This document shows positions 8,402 to 15,414 of a stretch of 64,000 nucleotides of DNA, piece by piece; within the stretch, counting starts at the first letter, position 1; each line of letters opens with the position of its first letter. The notes beneath the pieces are model-generated. The model was not told the DNA's origin. It saw nothing but the letters and a program-made list of their open reading frames with translations, and made no database searches. The stretch is from the NCBI GenBank assembly GCA_900548385.1, contig URKJ01000007.1, positions 62,001 through 126,000 of the forward strand, read 5' to 3'. The position numbers and the translations under genes are program-made. The DNA comes from an uncultured bacterium (GTDB lineage Bacteria; Verrucomicrobiota; Lentisphaeria; Victivallales; UBA1829).

Positions 8402-8673
8402 TGTATTCTGAGAAATGCGCAAAAACCTATCACGTCAAAAAAGGCGACGTGGTGGAAGTACTGAGCGGCGTGTGGAAAAAAGAGACCGGCAAGATCGTCG
8501 CCGTTATTAAAAAGACGGACCGTGTCGTTCTTGAGATCCAGAGCGTTCCTGCTGAGAAGCAGGCCGAGCGTCTCGGCAAGAAGACCGTGAAGAAATCCCA
8601 GGCCAATCCGAAAGGTGGACTGGTGGACAGAGCGGTGTCGGTTCATGTTTCTAACGTCAGGAAGAAAGACTGA
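8401..8673 (+). CDS. rplX: 50S ribosomal protein L24
   Basis: 90 aa. KOW-motif assembly initiator, shown by VKKGDVVEVLSGVWKKETG and the Asn/Pro/Lys-Gly block SQANPKGGLV. The ATG at 8401 overlaps the rplN stop; the TTG just before it is less likely. The protein is slightly shorter than E. coli L24 (104 aa). Confidence 0.95.
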   Translation: MYSEKCAKTYHVKKGDVVEVLSGVWKKETGKIVAVIKKTDRVVLEIQSVPAEKQAERLGKKTVKKSQANPKGGLVDRAVSVHVSNVRKKD

Positions 8674-8693
8674 TTACAAATCGGAGAACAATT

Positions 8694-9230
8694 ATGCCTG
8701 ACATGAAGAAAAAATACAATGAAGAAGTGATCCCGGCTCTCAAAGAGAAGCTCGGCGTCACCAATGTTATGCAGGTGCCGAAGCTGCAGAAGATCGTTCT
8801 GAGCACCGGTATCAGCTCCAAAATGGAAAAAGACGCGATGGCGGAAGCCAGAACGCATCTGACCGCTCTTGCCGGACAGGCTCCTGTCACCTGCAAAGCG
8901 AAAAAGAACGTTGCCGGTTTCAAACTGCGCGTCGGAATGCCGGTCGGCCTGATGGTCACACTCCGCGGCAAAAAGATGTACGAGTTCCTTGATCGTTTCG
9001 TACACAATGCTCTTCCGCGCGTGAGAGACTTCCGCGGCGTCCCGGTCAAGGGTTTTGACGGTGTCGGAAACTACAATCTCGGTATTCCGGATGTTTCCAT
9101 TTTCACCGAAATTGACCTTGAAAAGATCAAATATCCCCTTGGATTAAACTTAACAATGGTAACCAGCGCAAAGACCGATGCAGAAGCCAAAGAACTGCTC
9201 GCGATGCTGGAAATTCCGTTTGCGCGCTGA
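8694..9230 (+). CDS. rplE: 50S ribosomal protein L5
   Basis: 178 aa. Binds 5S rRNA and contacts S13 in the inter-subunit bridge. Family blocks are VPKLQKIVLSTGI, RGKKMYEFLDRF and GVGNYNLGIPDVSIF. Full family length, with a 20-base gap after rplX. Confidence 0.98.
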   Translation: MPDMKKKYNEEVIPALKEKLGVTNVMQVPKLQKIVLSTGISSKMEKDAMAEARTHLTALAGQAPVTCKAKKNVAGFKLRVGMPVGLMVTLRGKKMYEFLDRFVHNALPRVRDFRGVPVKGFDGVGNYNLGIPDVSIFTEIDLEKIKYPLGLNLTMVTSAKTDAEAKELLAMLEIPFAR

Positions 9231-9245
9231 AGAGGAGAATAGAAA

Positions 9246-9431
9246 ATGGCTAAGAAAAGTCTTATTGCCAAGCAGAAACGCGGAAGTAAGTTCGCTGTTC
9301 GGAACTACAACCGCTGTCAGGCTTGCGGCAGACCTCGCGCATACATCCGCAAATTCAAACTTTGCCGTCTGTGCTTCCGTGAACTGGCCCTCAGCGGTCA
9401 GATCCCTGGCATCGTCAAGGCAAGCTGGTGA
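9246..9431 (+). CDS. rpsN: 30S ribosomal protein S14, zinc-binding type (type Z)
   Basis: 61 aa. Short S14 with four Cys arranged as CQAC and CRLC around RPRAYIRKFK, the zinc-ribbon form. It ends with the invariant PGIVKASW. It lies 15 bases after rplE. Confidence 0.97.
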   Translation: MAKKSLIAKQKRGSKFAVRNYNRCQACGRPRAYIRKFKLCRLCFRELALSGQIPGIVKASW

Positions 9432-9447
9432 AAGGTGGACATAGAAA

Positions 9448-9840
9448 ATGAGTATGCAGGATCCTATATCAGATATGCTGACACGTCTGCGTAACGCAGG
9501 TATGTCTTCCCAGAAAGAAGTCGTCATGCCCGCTTCCAAAATGAAAGCCGCGATCGCCAAGGTTCTCCTTGACGAAGGCTACATTGCCGGATACCGTGTG
9601 GAAGGCGACGTCAAGAAGACCTTGACAATCGAACTCAAATATTATATGCGCCGTCCGGTGATCGAAGGCTTGGAACGAGTAAGCAAGCCCTCCTGCCGTC
9701 TCTATTGCGGCAGCAAAGAGATCCCCCGCGTGAAGGATGGACTGGGAATCGCGATTCTCTCCTCGCCGAAAGGCGTCCTCAGCGGCAAAGATGCACAGAA
9801 ACAGAATGTCGGCGGAGAAGTTCTCTGCTACGTCTGGTGA
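9448..9840 (+). CDS. rpsH: 30S ribosomal protein S8
   Basis: 130 aa. Central 16S rRNA assembly protein and, in E. coli, the spc operon translational repressor. Visible blocks are DPISDMLTRLRNA at the start and GLGIAILSSPKGVLS near the end. Full length. Confidence 0.98.
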   Translation: MSMQDPISDMLTRLRNAGMSSQKEVVMPASKMKAAIAKVLLDEGYIAGYRVEGDVKKTLTIELKYYMRRPVIEGLERVSKPSCRLYCGSKEIPRVKDGLGIAILSSPKGVLSGKDAQKQNVGGEVLCYVW

Positions 9841-9858
9841 TGAAACGAGGTATGGAAG

Positions 9859-10389
9859 ATGTCAAGAATCGGAAATAAACCGGTCGAAATCACTCCGGAT
9901 GTAAAAGTCGCTGTCGTCGACGGTGTCGTCAATGTCGAAGGCAAACTCGGCAAGCTCTCGTTCGCTATTCCGAAAGATATCGAACTTGAAGTCGAGGAGA
10001 AGCTGGTTCATGTGAAATGCCTGGCCGAGAGCGCCAACGCTCTGCACGGCCTTACCAGAAGCCTCGTCCACAACATGGTGGTCGGCGTTTCCAACGGCTA
10101 CACGAAGGAACTCCAGATCGTCGGCGTCGGTTACAAGGCGACTCTTGCGGGCAGCAAGCTGACCCTCAACCTCGGTTATTCCCATGCGATCGAATACATG
10201 GTTCCCGAGGGCGTCAAAGTCACAGTCACCGACGGTGTCAAGATTGTGGTCACCGGTCCGGACAAACAGCTTGTCGGCGAAGTCGCCGCGCGCATCAGAC
10301 GTTACAAGAAGCCGGAACCCTACAAGGGCAAAGGCGTCCGTTACTCTGACGAGCATGTTGTTATCAAGCCCGGCAAGACCAACGCGTAA
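9859..10389 (+). CDS. rplF: 50S ribosomal protein L6
   Basis: 176 aa. Two-domain protein near the sarcin-ricin loop. SRIGNKPVEI opens the protein, and the C-terminal rRNA-binding block PEPYKGKGVRYSDE is intact. Standard length. Confidence 0.98.
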   Translation: MSRIGNKPVEITPDVKVAVVDGVVNVEGKLGKLSFAIPKDIELEVEEKLVHVKCLAESANALHGLTRSLVHNMVVGVSNGYTKELQIVGVGYKATLAGSKLTLNLGYSHAIEYMVPEGVKVTVTDGVKIVVTGPDKQLVGEVAARIRRYKKPEPYKGKGVRYSDEHVVIKPGKTNA

Positions 10390-10408
10390 TTGAAAGGGTT
10401 TGGATCTT

Positions 10409-10765
10409 ATGAAAACAGCAAAAGAAAAAAGAATCAAACGTCATATCAGAGTGCGCGGAAAGATCTCCGGCACCGCGGCGAGACCCCGTCTCTGCGTCAG
10501 CATGACAGCCAATAATATGTACGTTCAGTTTATCGACGACGACGCAGGCAAGACTCTTGCAGCGGCTTCCACGCTTGGAGCCGACTTCAAGGCCCTCAAC
10601 CTGAAGCGCAATGTCGAGGCCGCCACGGCTCTCGGCAAGATCGCCGGGGAAAAGGCTCTTGCGGCCGGTATCAGCGAAGTGGTTTTCGATAGAAGCGGTC
10701 ACCAGTATCACGGCAAAGTCAAGGCGTTGGCCGACGCCGCACGCGAAGCCGGATTAAAGTTCTAA
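10409..10765 (+). CDS. rplR: 50S ribosomal protein L18
   Basis: 118 aa. 5S rRNA-binding protein with RIKRHIRVRGKISGTA at the N-terminus and VVFDRSGHQYHGKVKALADAAREAGL at the C-terminus. The ATG at 10409 was chosen over an upstream in-frame TTG because it matches the family start and follows an AAAGGG site. Confidence 0.97.
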   Translation: MKTAKEKRIKRHIRVRGKISGTAARPRLCVSMTANNMYVQFIDDDAGKTLAAASTLGADFKALNLKRNVEAATALGKIAGEKALAAGISEVVFDRSGHQYHGKVKALADAAREAGLKF

Positions 10766-10777
10766 CGGAGTTTGAAC

Positions 10778-11329
10778 ATGACAATCGAAAAACAGAATAT
10801 CGAACAGGACGCTCATGTTGAGGAAATCGACCTCTCCTCCGTTCAGCCGGCGGCTCCCGCCGGCGAGATGGAAGAGCTCGTGCTCAGCATCAACCGCTGC
10901 TCCAAGGTTGTAAAAGGCGGCCGTAACTTCTCCTTCGGCGCTCTCGTCGTCGTTGGTGACAGAAACGGTAAAGTCGGATACGGATACGGCAAAGCCAATG
11001 AAGTCTCCGATGCGATCCGCAAGGCGCAGGAAGCGGCCAAGAAACATCTCGTGACCATTCCGCGTTTCGGAACCACGATTCCGCACTCAGTCATTGCCAA
11101 ATACAGCGGTTCCAAGATCCTGCTCCGTCCCGCATCCGCCGGTACCGGTATCATCGCCGGCGGCGCCATGCGTGCCGTGCTTGATCTGGCGGGTATCGTT
11201 GACGTGCTCGGAAAATCACTCGGCTCCGGTAACCCCGCGAACGTGATCAAGGCGACCTTCAAGGCCATCAATCAGATGCGCTCCAAACAGGACGTCATGC
11301 TCAAGCGCGGACTTGTCAAAGCTGAATAA
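10778..11329 (+). CDS. rpsE: 30S ribosomal protein S5
   Basis: 183 aa. Decoding-fidelity protein with the double-stranded RNA-binding block INRCSKVVKGGRNFSFGALVVVGD and the C-terminal RPASAGTGIIAGG. It carries a ~30-residue acidic/Ala-Pro N-terminal extension before the core. The ATG at 10778 has ACGGAG 7 bases upstream. The usual next gene, rpmD (L30), is absent; rplO starts 14 bases later. Confidence 0.97.
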   Translation: MTIEKQNIEQDAHVEEIDLSSVQPAAPAGEMEELVLSINRCSKVVKGGRNFSFGALVVVGDRNGKVGYGYGKANEVSDAIRKAQEAAKKHLVTIPRFGTTIPHSVIAKYSGSKILLRPASAGTGIIAGGAMRAVLDLAGIVDVLGKSLGSGNPANVIKATFKAINQMRSKQDVMLKRGLVKAE

Positions 11330-11343
11330 GAAGGGATTTTATC

Positions 11344-11787
11344 ATGAAATTACACGAACTTACCCCGACACCCGGTTCCAAAAAGCGCCGGATGAGAGTC
11401 GGCAGAGGTGACGGTTCCAACTGGGGCGGAACCGCCGGCCGCGGCCATAAGGGACAGAAGTCCCGTACCGGTGCAGCCATCCGTCATCACTTTGAAGGCG
11501 GTCAGACCCCGACCTTCCGCAGAATTCCGAAACGCGGGTTCAGCAATGGCGTGAAGGAAGTCTTCACCGTCATCAACGTTGCCACCCTTTCGGAACTCTT
11601 CGAAGCCGGCGCGGTCGTCGATGAAAACGCTCTCCGCATGGCGGGCGTCATCGGCAAGTCCAAAGCTCCGCTGAAAGTTCTCGGAAACGGTGAGATCAGC
11701 AAGGCTTTGACTGTCAAGGCAAACAAGTTTTCCGCTTCCGCTCAGTCCAAGATTGAGGCCGCCGGCGGAAAATGTGAAATCGTCTGA
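11344..11787 (+). CDS. rplO: 50S ribosomal protein L15
   Basis: 147 aa. Late assembly protein of the 50S subunit. The Gly-rich N-terminus GRGDGSNWGGTAGRGHKGQKSR and the GGQTPTFRRIPKRGF block are diagnostic. A terminator hairpin overlaps its stop codon, so secY may be expressed partly from a separate promoter. Confidence 0.98.
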   Translation: MKLHELTPTPGSKKRRMRVGRGDGSNWGGTAGRGHKGQKSRTGAAIRHHFEGGQTPTFRRIPKRGFSNGVKEVFTVINVATLSELFEAGAVVDENALRMAGVIGKSKAPLKVLGNGEISKALTVKANKFSASAQSKIEAAGGKCEIV

Positions 11788-11806
11788 GTCCGCTCAGACG
11801 GTTTTT
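11781..11806 (+). terminator. Intrinsic terminator at the rplO stop codon
   Basis: Perfect 8-bp stem (11781-11788 with 11793-11800), TCCG loop, then GTTTTT. The rplO TGA (11785-11787) lies within the 5' arm, so translating ribosomes would interfere with hairpin formation. The rest of the 160-base rplO-secY gap shows no gene. Confidence 0.75.
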
Positions 11807-11947
11807 CCCGCTTCGTTCTTTATTCACGAGGCAATCCGGTTTCCGGAAGTTTGCGTCTGAACCTCTTCTTTTTCCAGAAAGACGGGGTTCAGCGCAAAAT
11901 CGTTTCTTCCGGAAACGGTTTGACTTTTTAACAAGGGGACAGCTAAG

Positions 11948-13318
11948 ATGTTTTCAGCGTTCTTAAACGCATTCAGAATCAAAGAGCTGAGAAACAAGAT
12001 TTTTTTCACAGCCGGAGTGATCGTTCTCTGCCGTATTGCGGCGAACATCCCGTGTCCGGGTGTGGATACAAAAAATCTGAAGACATACTTTGACAGTTTC
12101 GGCGCGGATTCCGCTGCCGGGCAGTTCATGGGAATGTTCGACCTTTTCAGCGGCGGTGCTTTACAGCAGTTCGCGATCGGCGCACTCGGTATCATGCCGT
12201 ACATCTCCGCATCAATTATCATGCAGTTGCTTGTACCGGTGGTTCCGTCTCTTGAAAAGCTTTCCCGTGAAGGGGAAGTCGGGCGGGGAAGAATTAATCA
12301 GTATACGCGTTATCTAACCATTTTGATCTGTATTGTGCAGGGGGCGATGGCGGCTGTTGCCATGACCACTCCGAGCAATCTCGGCCTGCCTTCTCCGGAC
12401 CCGGCGTTTCCGCTGGTGACGAATCCCGGCTTCGGCTTTATTGCAATGTCCGTCTGTATTCTCACCGCCGGTACGATGATCCTGGTCTGGCTGGGCGAGC
12501 GCATTACGGAACACGGCATCGGAAACGGTGTCTCCATTATCATTACCATCAACATTATCGAACGTCTCCCGCAGGCGCTTGTCGGGTTGTATGAAATGAT
12601 GGTTAGCGGCGCAACGGCGGGTGGCGGACGCTTCCGTCCGGTCCATCTTCTGATCCTGCTCATGCTCTTTGCCGTTGTGACGGCTCTGACCGTGATCCTG
12701 ACTCAGGGACAGCGCCGGATTCCGATTCAGATGGCAAAAAAGATCGTCGGCAGCAAGATGACCGGCGGCAGTACCTATATTCCGCTGAAAGTGAACTTCT
12801 CCGGCGTTATGCCGATCATTTTCGCCGGTGCGATCCTGATTTTCCCCGGCGTTCTGCTCCGGGCGATTCCGGTTCAGTCGGTACAGCGAATGTCTGCTTA
12901 TTTTAATCATGACACCTATACATACATGGTATGTTATGGAATTCTGATTCTTCTGTTCTCCTATTTCTGGGTTGCGAATATGTTCAACCCGATTCAGGTT
13001 GCGGATAATCTGAAGAAGGAAGGCGCTTATATTCCGGGGATTCGTCCGGGCAAGCCGACTTCCGATTTCCTGGATTATTCCATGACGCGCGTCACATTCG
13101 CCGGAGCCCTCTATCTGTTGGCGCTCGCGGTGCTGCCGATGCTGCTGTACAAATGGTTCCGCATTCCGTATAACGTTGCATCGTTTTTCGGCGGAACAAG
13201 CCTGCTGATCATCGTCGGTGTGACAATTGATACTCTGAGCCAGATGGAATCCCATCTTGTCATGAAAAACTATGACGGGTTCCTGAAACGCGGAAGACTC
13301 AGAAGCCGCAGAGGCTGA
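11948..13318 (+). CDS. secY: Preprotein translocase subunit SecY
   Basis: 456 aa, about ten transmembrane helices. Forms the protein-conducting channel of the inner membrane with SecE and SecG and is needed for export of the many signal-peptide enzymes in this window. Diagnostic blocks are FSGGALQQFAIGALGIMPYISASIIMQL near residue 60 (written here as separate motifs: FSGGALQQF, GIMPYISASI) and the cytoplasmic loop NPIQVADNLKK near residue 345. The C-terminus has the basic KRGRLRSRRG. The start has GGGGAC upstream. The genes often found after secY (adk, map, infA, rpsM) are not here. Confidence 0.98.
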   Translation: MFSAFLNAFRIKELRNKIFFTAGVIVLCRIAANIPCPGVDTKNLKTYFDSFGADSAAGQFMGMFDLFSGGALQQFAIGALGIMPYISASIIMQLLVPVVPSLEKLSREGEVGRGRINQYTRYLTILICIVQGAMAAVAMTTPSNLGLPSPDPAFPLVTNPGFGFIAMSVCILTAGTMILVWLGERITEHGIGNGVSIIITINIIERLPQALVGLYEMMVSGATAGGGRFRPVHLLILLMLFAVVTALTVILTQGQRRIPIQMAKKIVGSKMTGGSTYIPLKVNFSGVMPIIFAGAILIFPGVLLRAIPVQSVQRMSAYFNHDTYTYMVCYGILILLFSYFWVANMFNPIQVADNLKKEGAYIPGIRPGKPTSDFLDYSMTRVTFAGALYLLALAVLPMLLYKWFRIPYNVASFFGGTSLLIIVGVTIDTLSQMESHLVMKNYDGFLKRGRLRSRRG

Positions 13319-13335
13319 TTAATGTTTTCCTGATA

Positions 13336-13364
13336 AAAAGCCGCTCCATCCGGGCGGCTTTTTT
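13336..13364 (+). terminator. Intrinsic terminator after secY
   Basis: 9-bp stem (13336-13344 with 13354-13362), 9-base loop, T-run to 13364. It lies 18 bases after the secY stop and closes the ribosomal cluster. Confidence 0.85.
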
Positions 13365-13410
13365 GCTTTTGGTGTTATTTATTTCCCGTAGTTGGAGCAT
13401 GTGCAGTTCA

Positions 13411-13677
13411 TTACCTGCTGCCCTCCTCTTTTTCTTCTTCCATAAGTTCCGCTTCGGTCATGTGATATTCACAATCTTCCCCGTCAAAATAGACGGAATT
13501 CGGCTTATCTCCATATTTTCCGCCAACTGGGTACTTCAGGCAGTTCGATTTCTTCGGGTCGTCCGCAAAGGGAGCCGGACCTTTTGCGAATACGCATGTT
13601 TTGCAAACAATGCTTGGATGAACTCGCCGCCCTGCAAGGGGGGGATTTGCGATTGCGTCAATCCGTTGTTTATCCAT
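13411..13677 (-). CDS. Small Cys4 protein, unknown function
   Basis: 88 aa. The core has a CKTC pair at residues ~25-28, a Cys in KKSNCLKYP and a Cys in DGEDCEYH, a pattern resembling small phage- and Firmicutes-associated proteins that probably bind zinc or iron-sulphur. The C-terminus is Glu-rich. A strong AAAGGAG site 8 bases before the ATG supports it being a real gene. The 283-base gap to its right (13678-13960) contains its leader and the terminator at 13893-13928 and no convincing gene. Confidence 0.7.
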   Translation of the reverse strand: MDKQRIDAIANPPLAGRRVHPSIVCKTCVFAKGPAPFADDPKKSNCLKYPVGGKYGDKPNSVYFDGEDCEYHMTEAELMEEEKEEGSR

Positions 13678-13892
13678 ATAATCAACTCCTTTCTTTATCT
13701 TATTGGACTGGTCTGCTGGAACAGATAATTGAGAGCCGCAGTGTCGGTTATTGCATATTTGGAAAAGGGGGCGATTATCACGCCACCAATGATGCCGTGA
13801 AGCTGATTGAGCCGAACAACGACGATGTGGATCACTTCAAATCCGTTGAGACGCACGGTTCAGGATTTCCTGATTTCATAGGGGCGATGAAA

Positions 13893-13928
13893 AACATCCC
13901 GGTCCGGAAGGAATCCGGCCGGGATGTT
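13893..13928 (-). terminator. Terminator of the Fur/PTPS operon
   Basis: Inverted repeat of 10 bp (13893-13902 with 13919-13928) plus an inner CCGG pair. On the minus strand the stem ends in TTTTT. It lies ~30 bases beyond the stop of the PTPS-like gene. Confidence 0.75.
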
Positions 13929-13960
13929 CTTGTTTCCGATTTAGAACGGAAGCGAGTTCA

Positions 13961-14524
13961 TCAGTGTTTCCGGTAGCCGCATTTCGGGCAGACACCGTTG
14001 ACGAGTGCGACACCGCACAGCGGGCAGCGGTCGATGGTTCCAACCGGAGTGTACTCCTGCGTGGCGGCGTTGACTCCGCTAGTGAAGGTCAGCCGGGCAA
14101 TGTTGAGTTTGTCTTTCAGCAGTTCATAGACGATCTTGATCATGCCTTCGACGGTCATCGTCTCTTTTGTGACGACCAGACGACAGTCGGGATATGCGGT
14201 CGCAAGTTCGGTCTTGAATGCTTCTCCTTTCATCTTGTTGTTGGGAGAACCGTTTTTGATTCCCTGCTTGTCATAAACTTCAAGTATGGCCGGGAGCAGC
14301 GGGTCGTCTTCCCGCAGAATCAGGGCGTGGTCAAAGTTTTTCAGTACATCCCAGGCGACTTTCTGGATCTCATTGCAGGGGAAGACCATGTTGACGCCGG
14401 GATCAACACTGTCCTCGACTTCAATCGTCAGAATTCCGGTGTGCCCGTGCAGATACTGGGCTTCTCCTTGAAATTTGTAGAACCTGTGTGCATACTGCAG
14501 TTCGATTTTTGTGATGCTTCTCAT
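13961..14524 (-). CDS. 6-pyruvoyl-tetrahydropterin synthase/QueD-family protein with C-terminal zinc ribbon
   Basis: 187 aa. T-fold enzyme of the PTPS/QueD family (queuosine or folate/pterin pathway). The zinc ligands are visible as His13 (YAHRF) and His26/His28 (LHGHTG). The catalytic Asp-His pair is at 65-66 (NFDHA) and the pterin-anchoring Glu is Glu121 (TKETMT). The catalytic Cys expected four residues before HGH is Ala22 here, with Glu21 beside it. Residues ~167-184 add CPLC and CPKC, a zinc ribbon not present in E. coli QueD. So the fold is clear but the reaction is not; a PTPS-III-like folate role or a non-catalytic role is possible. It lies 35 bases downstream of the Fur-family gene. 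Confidence 0.85.
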   Translation of the reverse strand: MRSITKIELQYAHRFYKFQGEAQYLHGHTGILTIEVEDSVDPGVNMVFPCNEIQKVAWDVLKNFDHALILREDDPLLPAILEVYDKQGIKNGSPNNKMKGEAFKTELATAYPDCRLVVTKETMTVEGMIKIVYELLKDKLNIARLTFTSGVNAATQEYTPVGTIDRCPLCGVALVNGVCPKCGYRKH

Positions 14525-14559
14525 GTTTTTTGCTCCTTGTTTTGGTTTTCTGTTTGTGG

Positions 14560-15021
14560 TTATTGGTTACCGGTGACGCTGCCCTTCCCGGGTGGAACGG
14601 CGCCGTCGGTTGCGGTCGTACAACGTTGACAAATTCCGACAATCCGGATTTCCATGTGACTGACGCTGCGCGACAGCATTTCCGGAGGAATTGCTGTGCC
14701 TTCCGGCCAGTCGAAATCCAAAATTTCTCCGCACTGTCCGCAGATGAAATGTCCGTGTGCTCCCATCCGGGAGTCATAACGGGCATTGTCGATATGATCC
14801 AGTCGTCCGATGATTCCTGCTTCAACAAACTCATTGAGAATCCGGTATACGCTTTCGCGGGTGATCGTCGGCAGAGTACTGCGCACTGCCGACCAGACCG
14901 TATCCACATCAGGATGCGTGTGGTTTCCCTGCAGAAACTTGTAGACGGCCAGACGCTGTGAGGTGCATTTCCAGCCGATCTTCCGGCAAAGGTTCAAAAA
15001 TTCTGTATATGTGGTCTTCAT
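14560..15021 (-). CDS. Fur-family metal/peroxide-responsive transcriptional regulator
   Basis: 153 aa. Winged-helix repressor with TSQRLAVYKFL and TITRESVYRILNEF (the recognition region), then HGHFICGQCGEI and GICQRC, the two CxxC pairs of the structural zinc site. Length and motifs fit Fur/PerR/Zur; which metal is sensed cannot be told. It is the first gene of a two-gene operon with the PTPS-like enzyme, so that enzyme is probably part of its regulon. A 29-base inverted repeat overlaps its promoter, suggesting autoregulation. The last ~20 residues are low-complexity. Confidence 0.92.
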   Translation of the reverse strand: MKTTYTEFLNLCRKIGWKCTSQRLAVYKFLQGNHTHPDVDTVWSAVRSTLPTITRESVYRILNEFVEAGIIGRLDHIDNARYDSRMGAHGHFICGQCGEILDFDWPEGTAIPPEMLSRSVSHMEIRIVGICQRCTTATDGAVPPGKGSVTGNQ

Positions 15022-15050
15022 AATGTTTTAAGCCGTTATATGATTTTTTA

Positions 15051-15088
15051 TTCTAAATAAATATAACATTCATTTAGAAAGATTTCAA
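15051..15088 (-). promoter_or_regulatory. Promoter and overlapping operator of the Fur-family gene
   Basis: Minus strand: TTGAAA (15083-15088), 17-base spacer, TATATT (15060-15065). A perfect inverted repeat TTCTAAAT/ATTTAGAA (15051-15058 and 15072-15079, 13 bases between) covers the -10 and half the spacer, where a bound repressor would block polymerase. Confidence 0.65.
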
Positions 15089-15254
15089 GAACAGTTTTGT
15101 TTTTTTTATTGATTTTTTATCGCAGAAGCCATTGTGAGCGTAAAACAGAGTGTTGTAGCGAATTGAGGGCGGCTTCCTGATGTTGATGGATCTTGAGAAT
15201 CTATGAAAAAAGCAGGCAAATACCAATATTCAAATTTGATTTTTACCTGTAAAA

Positions 15255-15407
15255 TTATGTTAATAGCAGCGGATAGTCGAAGTTTGCCGTGCGATAGATG
15301 TCCGCACCGCTGTGTTTGCGCATCCGGTCGGGACAGTACATGTAACAATGGCGGCAGCCTTCGCTGATTTTTCTGCATCCGTGCCACGGGTTCCAGATGT
15401 CATGCAT
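15255..15407 (-). pseudogene. Truncated DUF5131 (phage Gp37/Gp68-like) gene, N-terminal fragment
   Basis: A 50-residue frame starts at 15407, only 8 bases after the GH20-like gene on the same strand. It reads IWNPWHGCRKISEGC, then CRHCYMYCPD, then ANFDYPL, which matches the N-terminus of DUF5131 proteins including the three-Cys cluster. Family members are usually 200 residues or more. Here it ends at TAA (15255-15257) and no continuation is seen in any frame downstream. The rest of the 15022-15254 region is AT-rich and apart from the Fur promoter holds nothing I recognise. Confidence 0.7.
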
Positions 15408-15414
15408 GGCGGAC

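Noticed and set aside
12314..13255. 313-residue minus-strand frame over secY
   Set aside because: Antisense shadow of secY.
13584..13976. 130-residue plus-strand frame overlapping the Cys4 gene
   Set aside because: No ribosome site, no family, and the Cys4 gene on the other strand has a strong one.
15106..15387. 93-residue minus-strand frame
   Set aside because: It starts inside the DUF5131 remnant in a different frame and reads AT-rich non-coding DNA.
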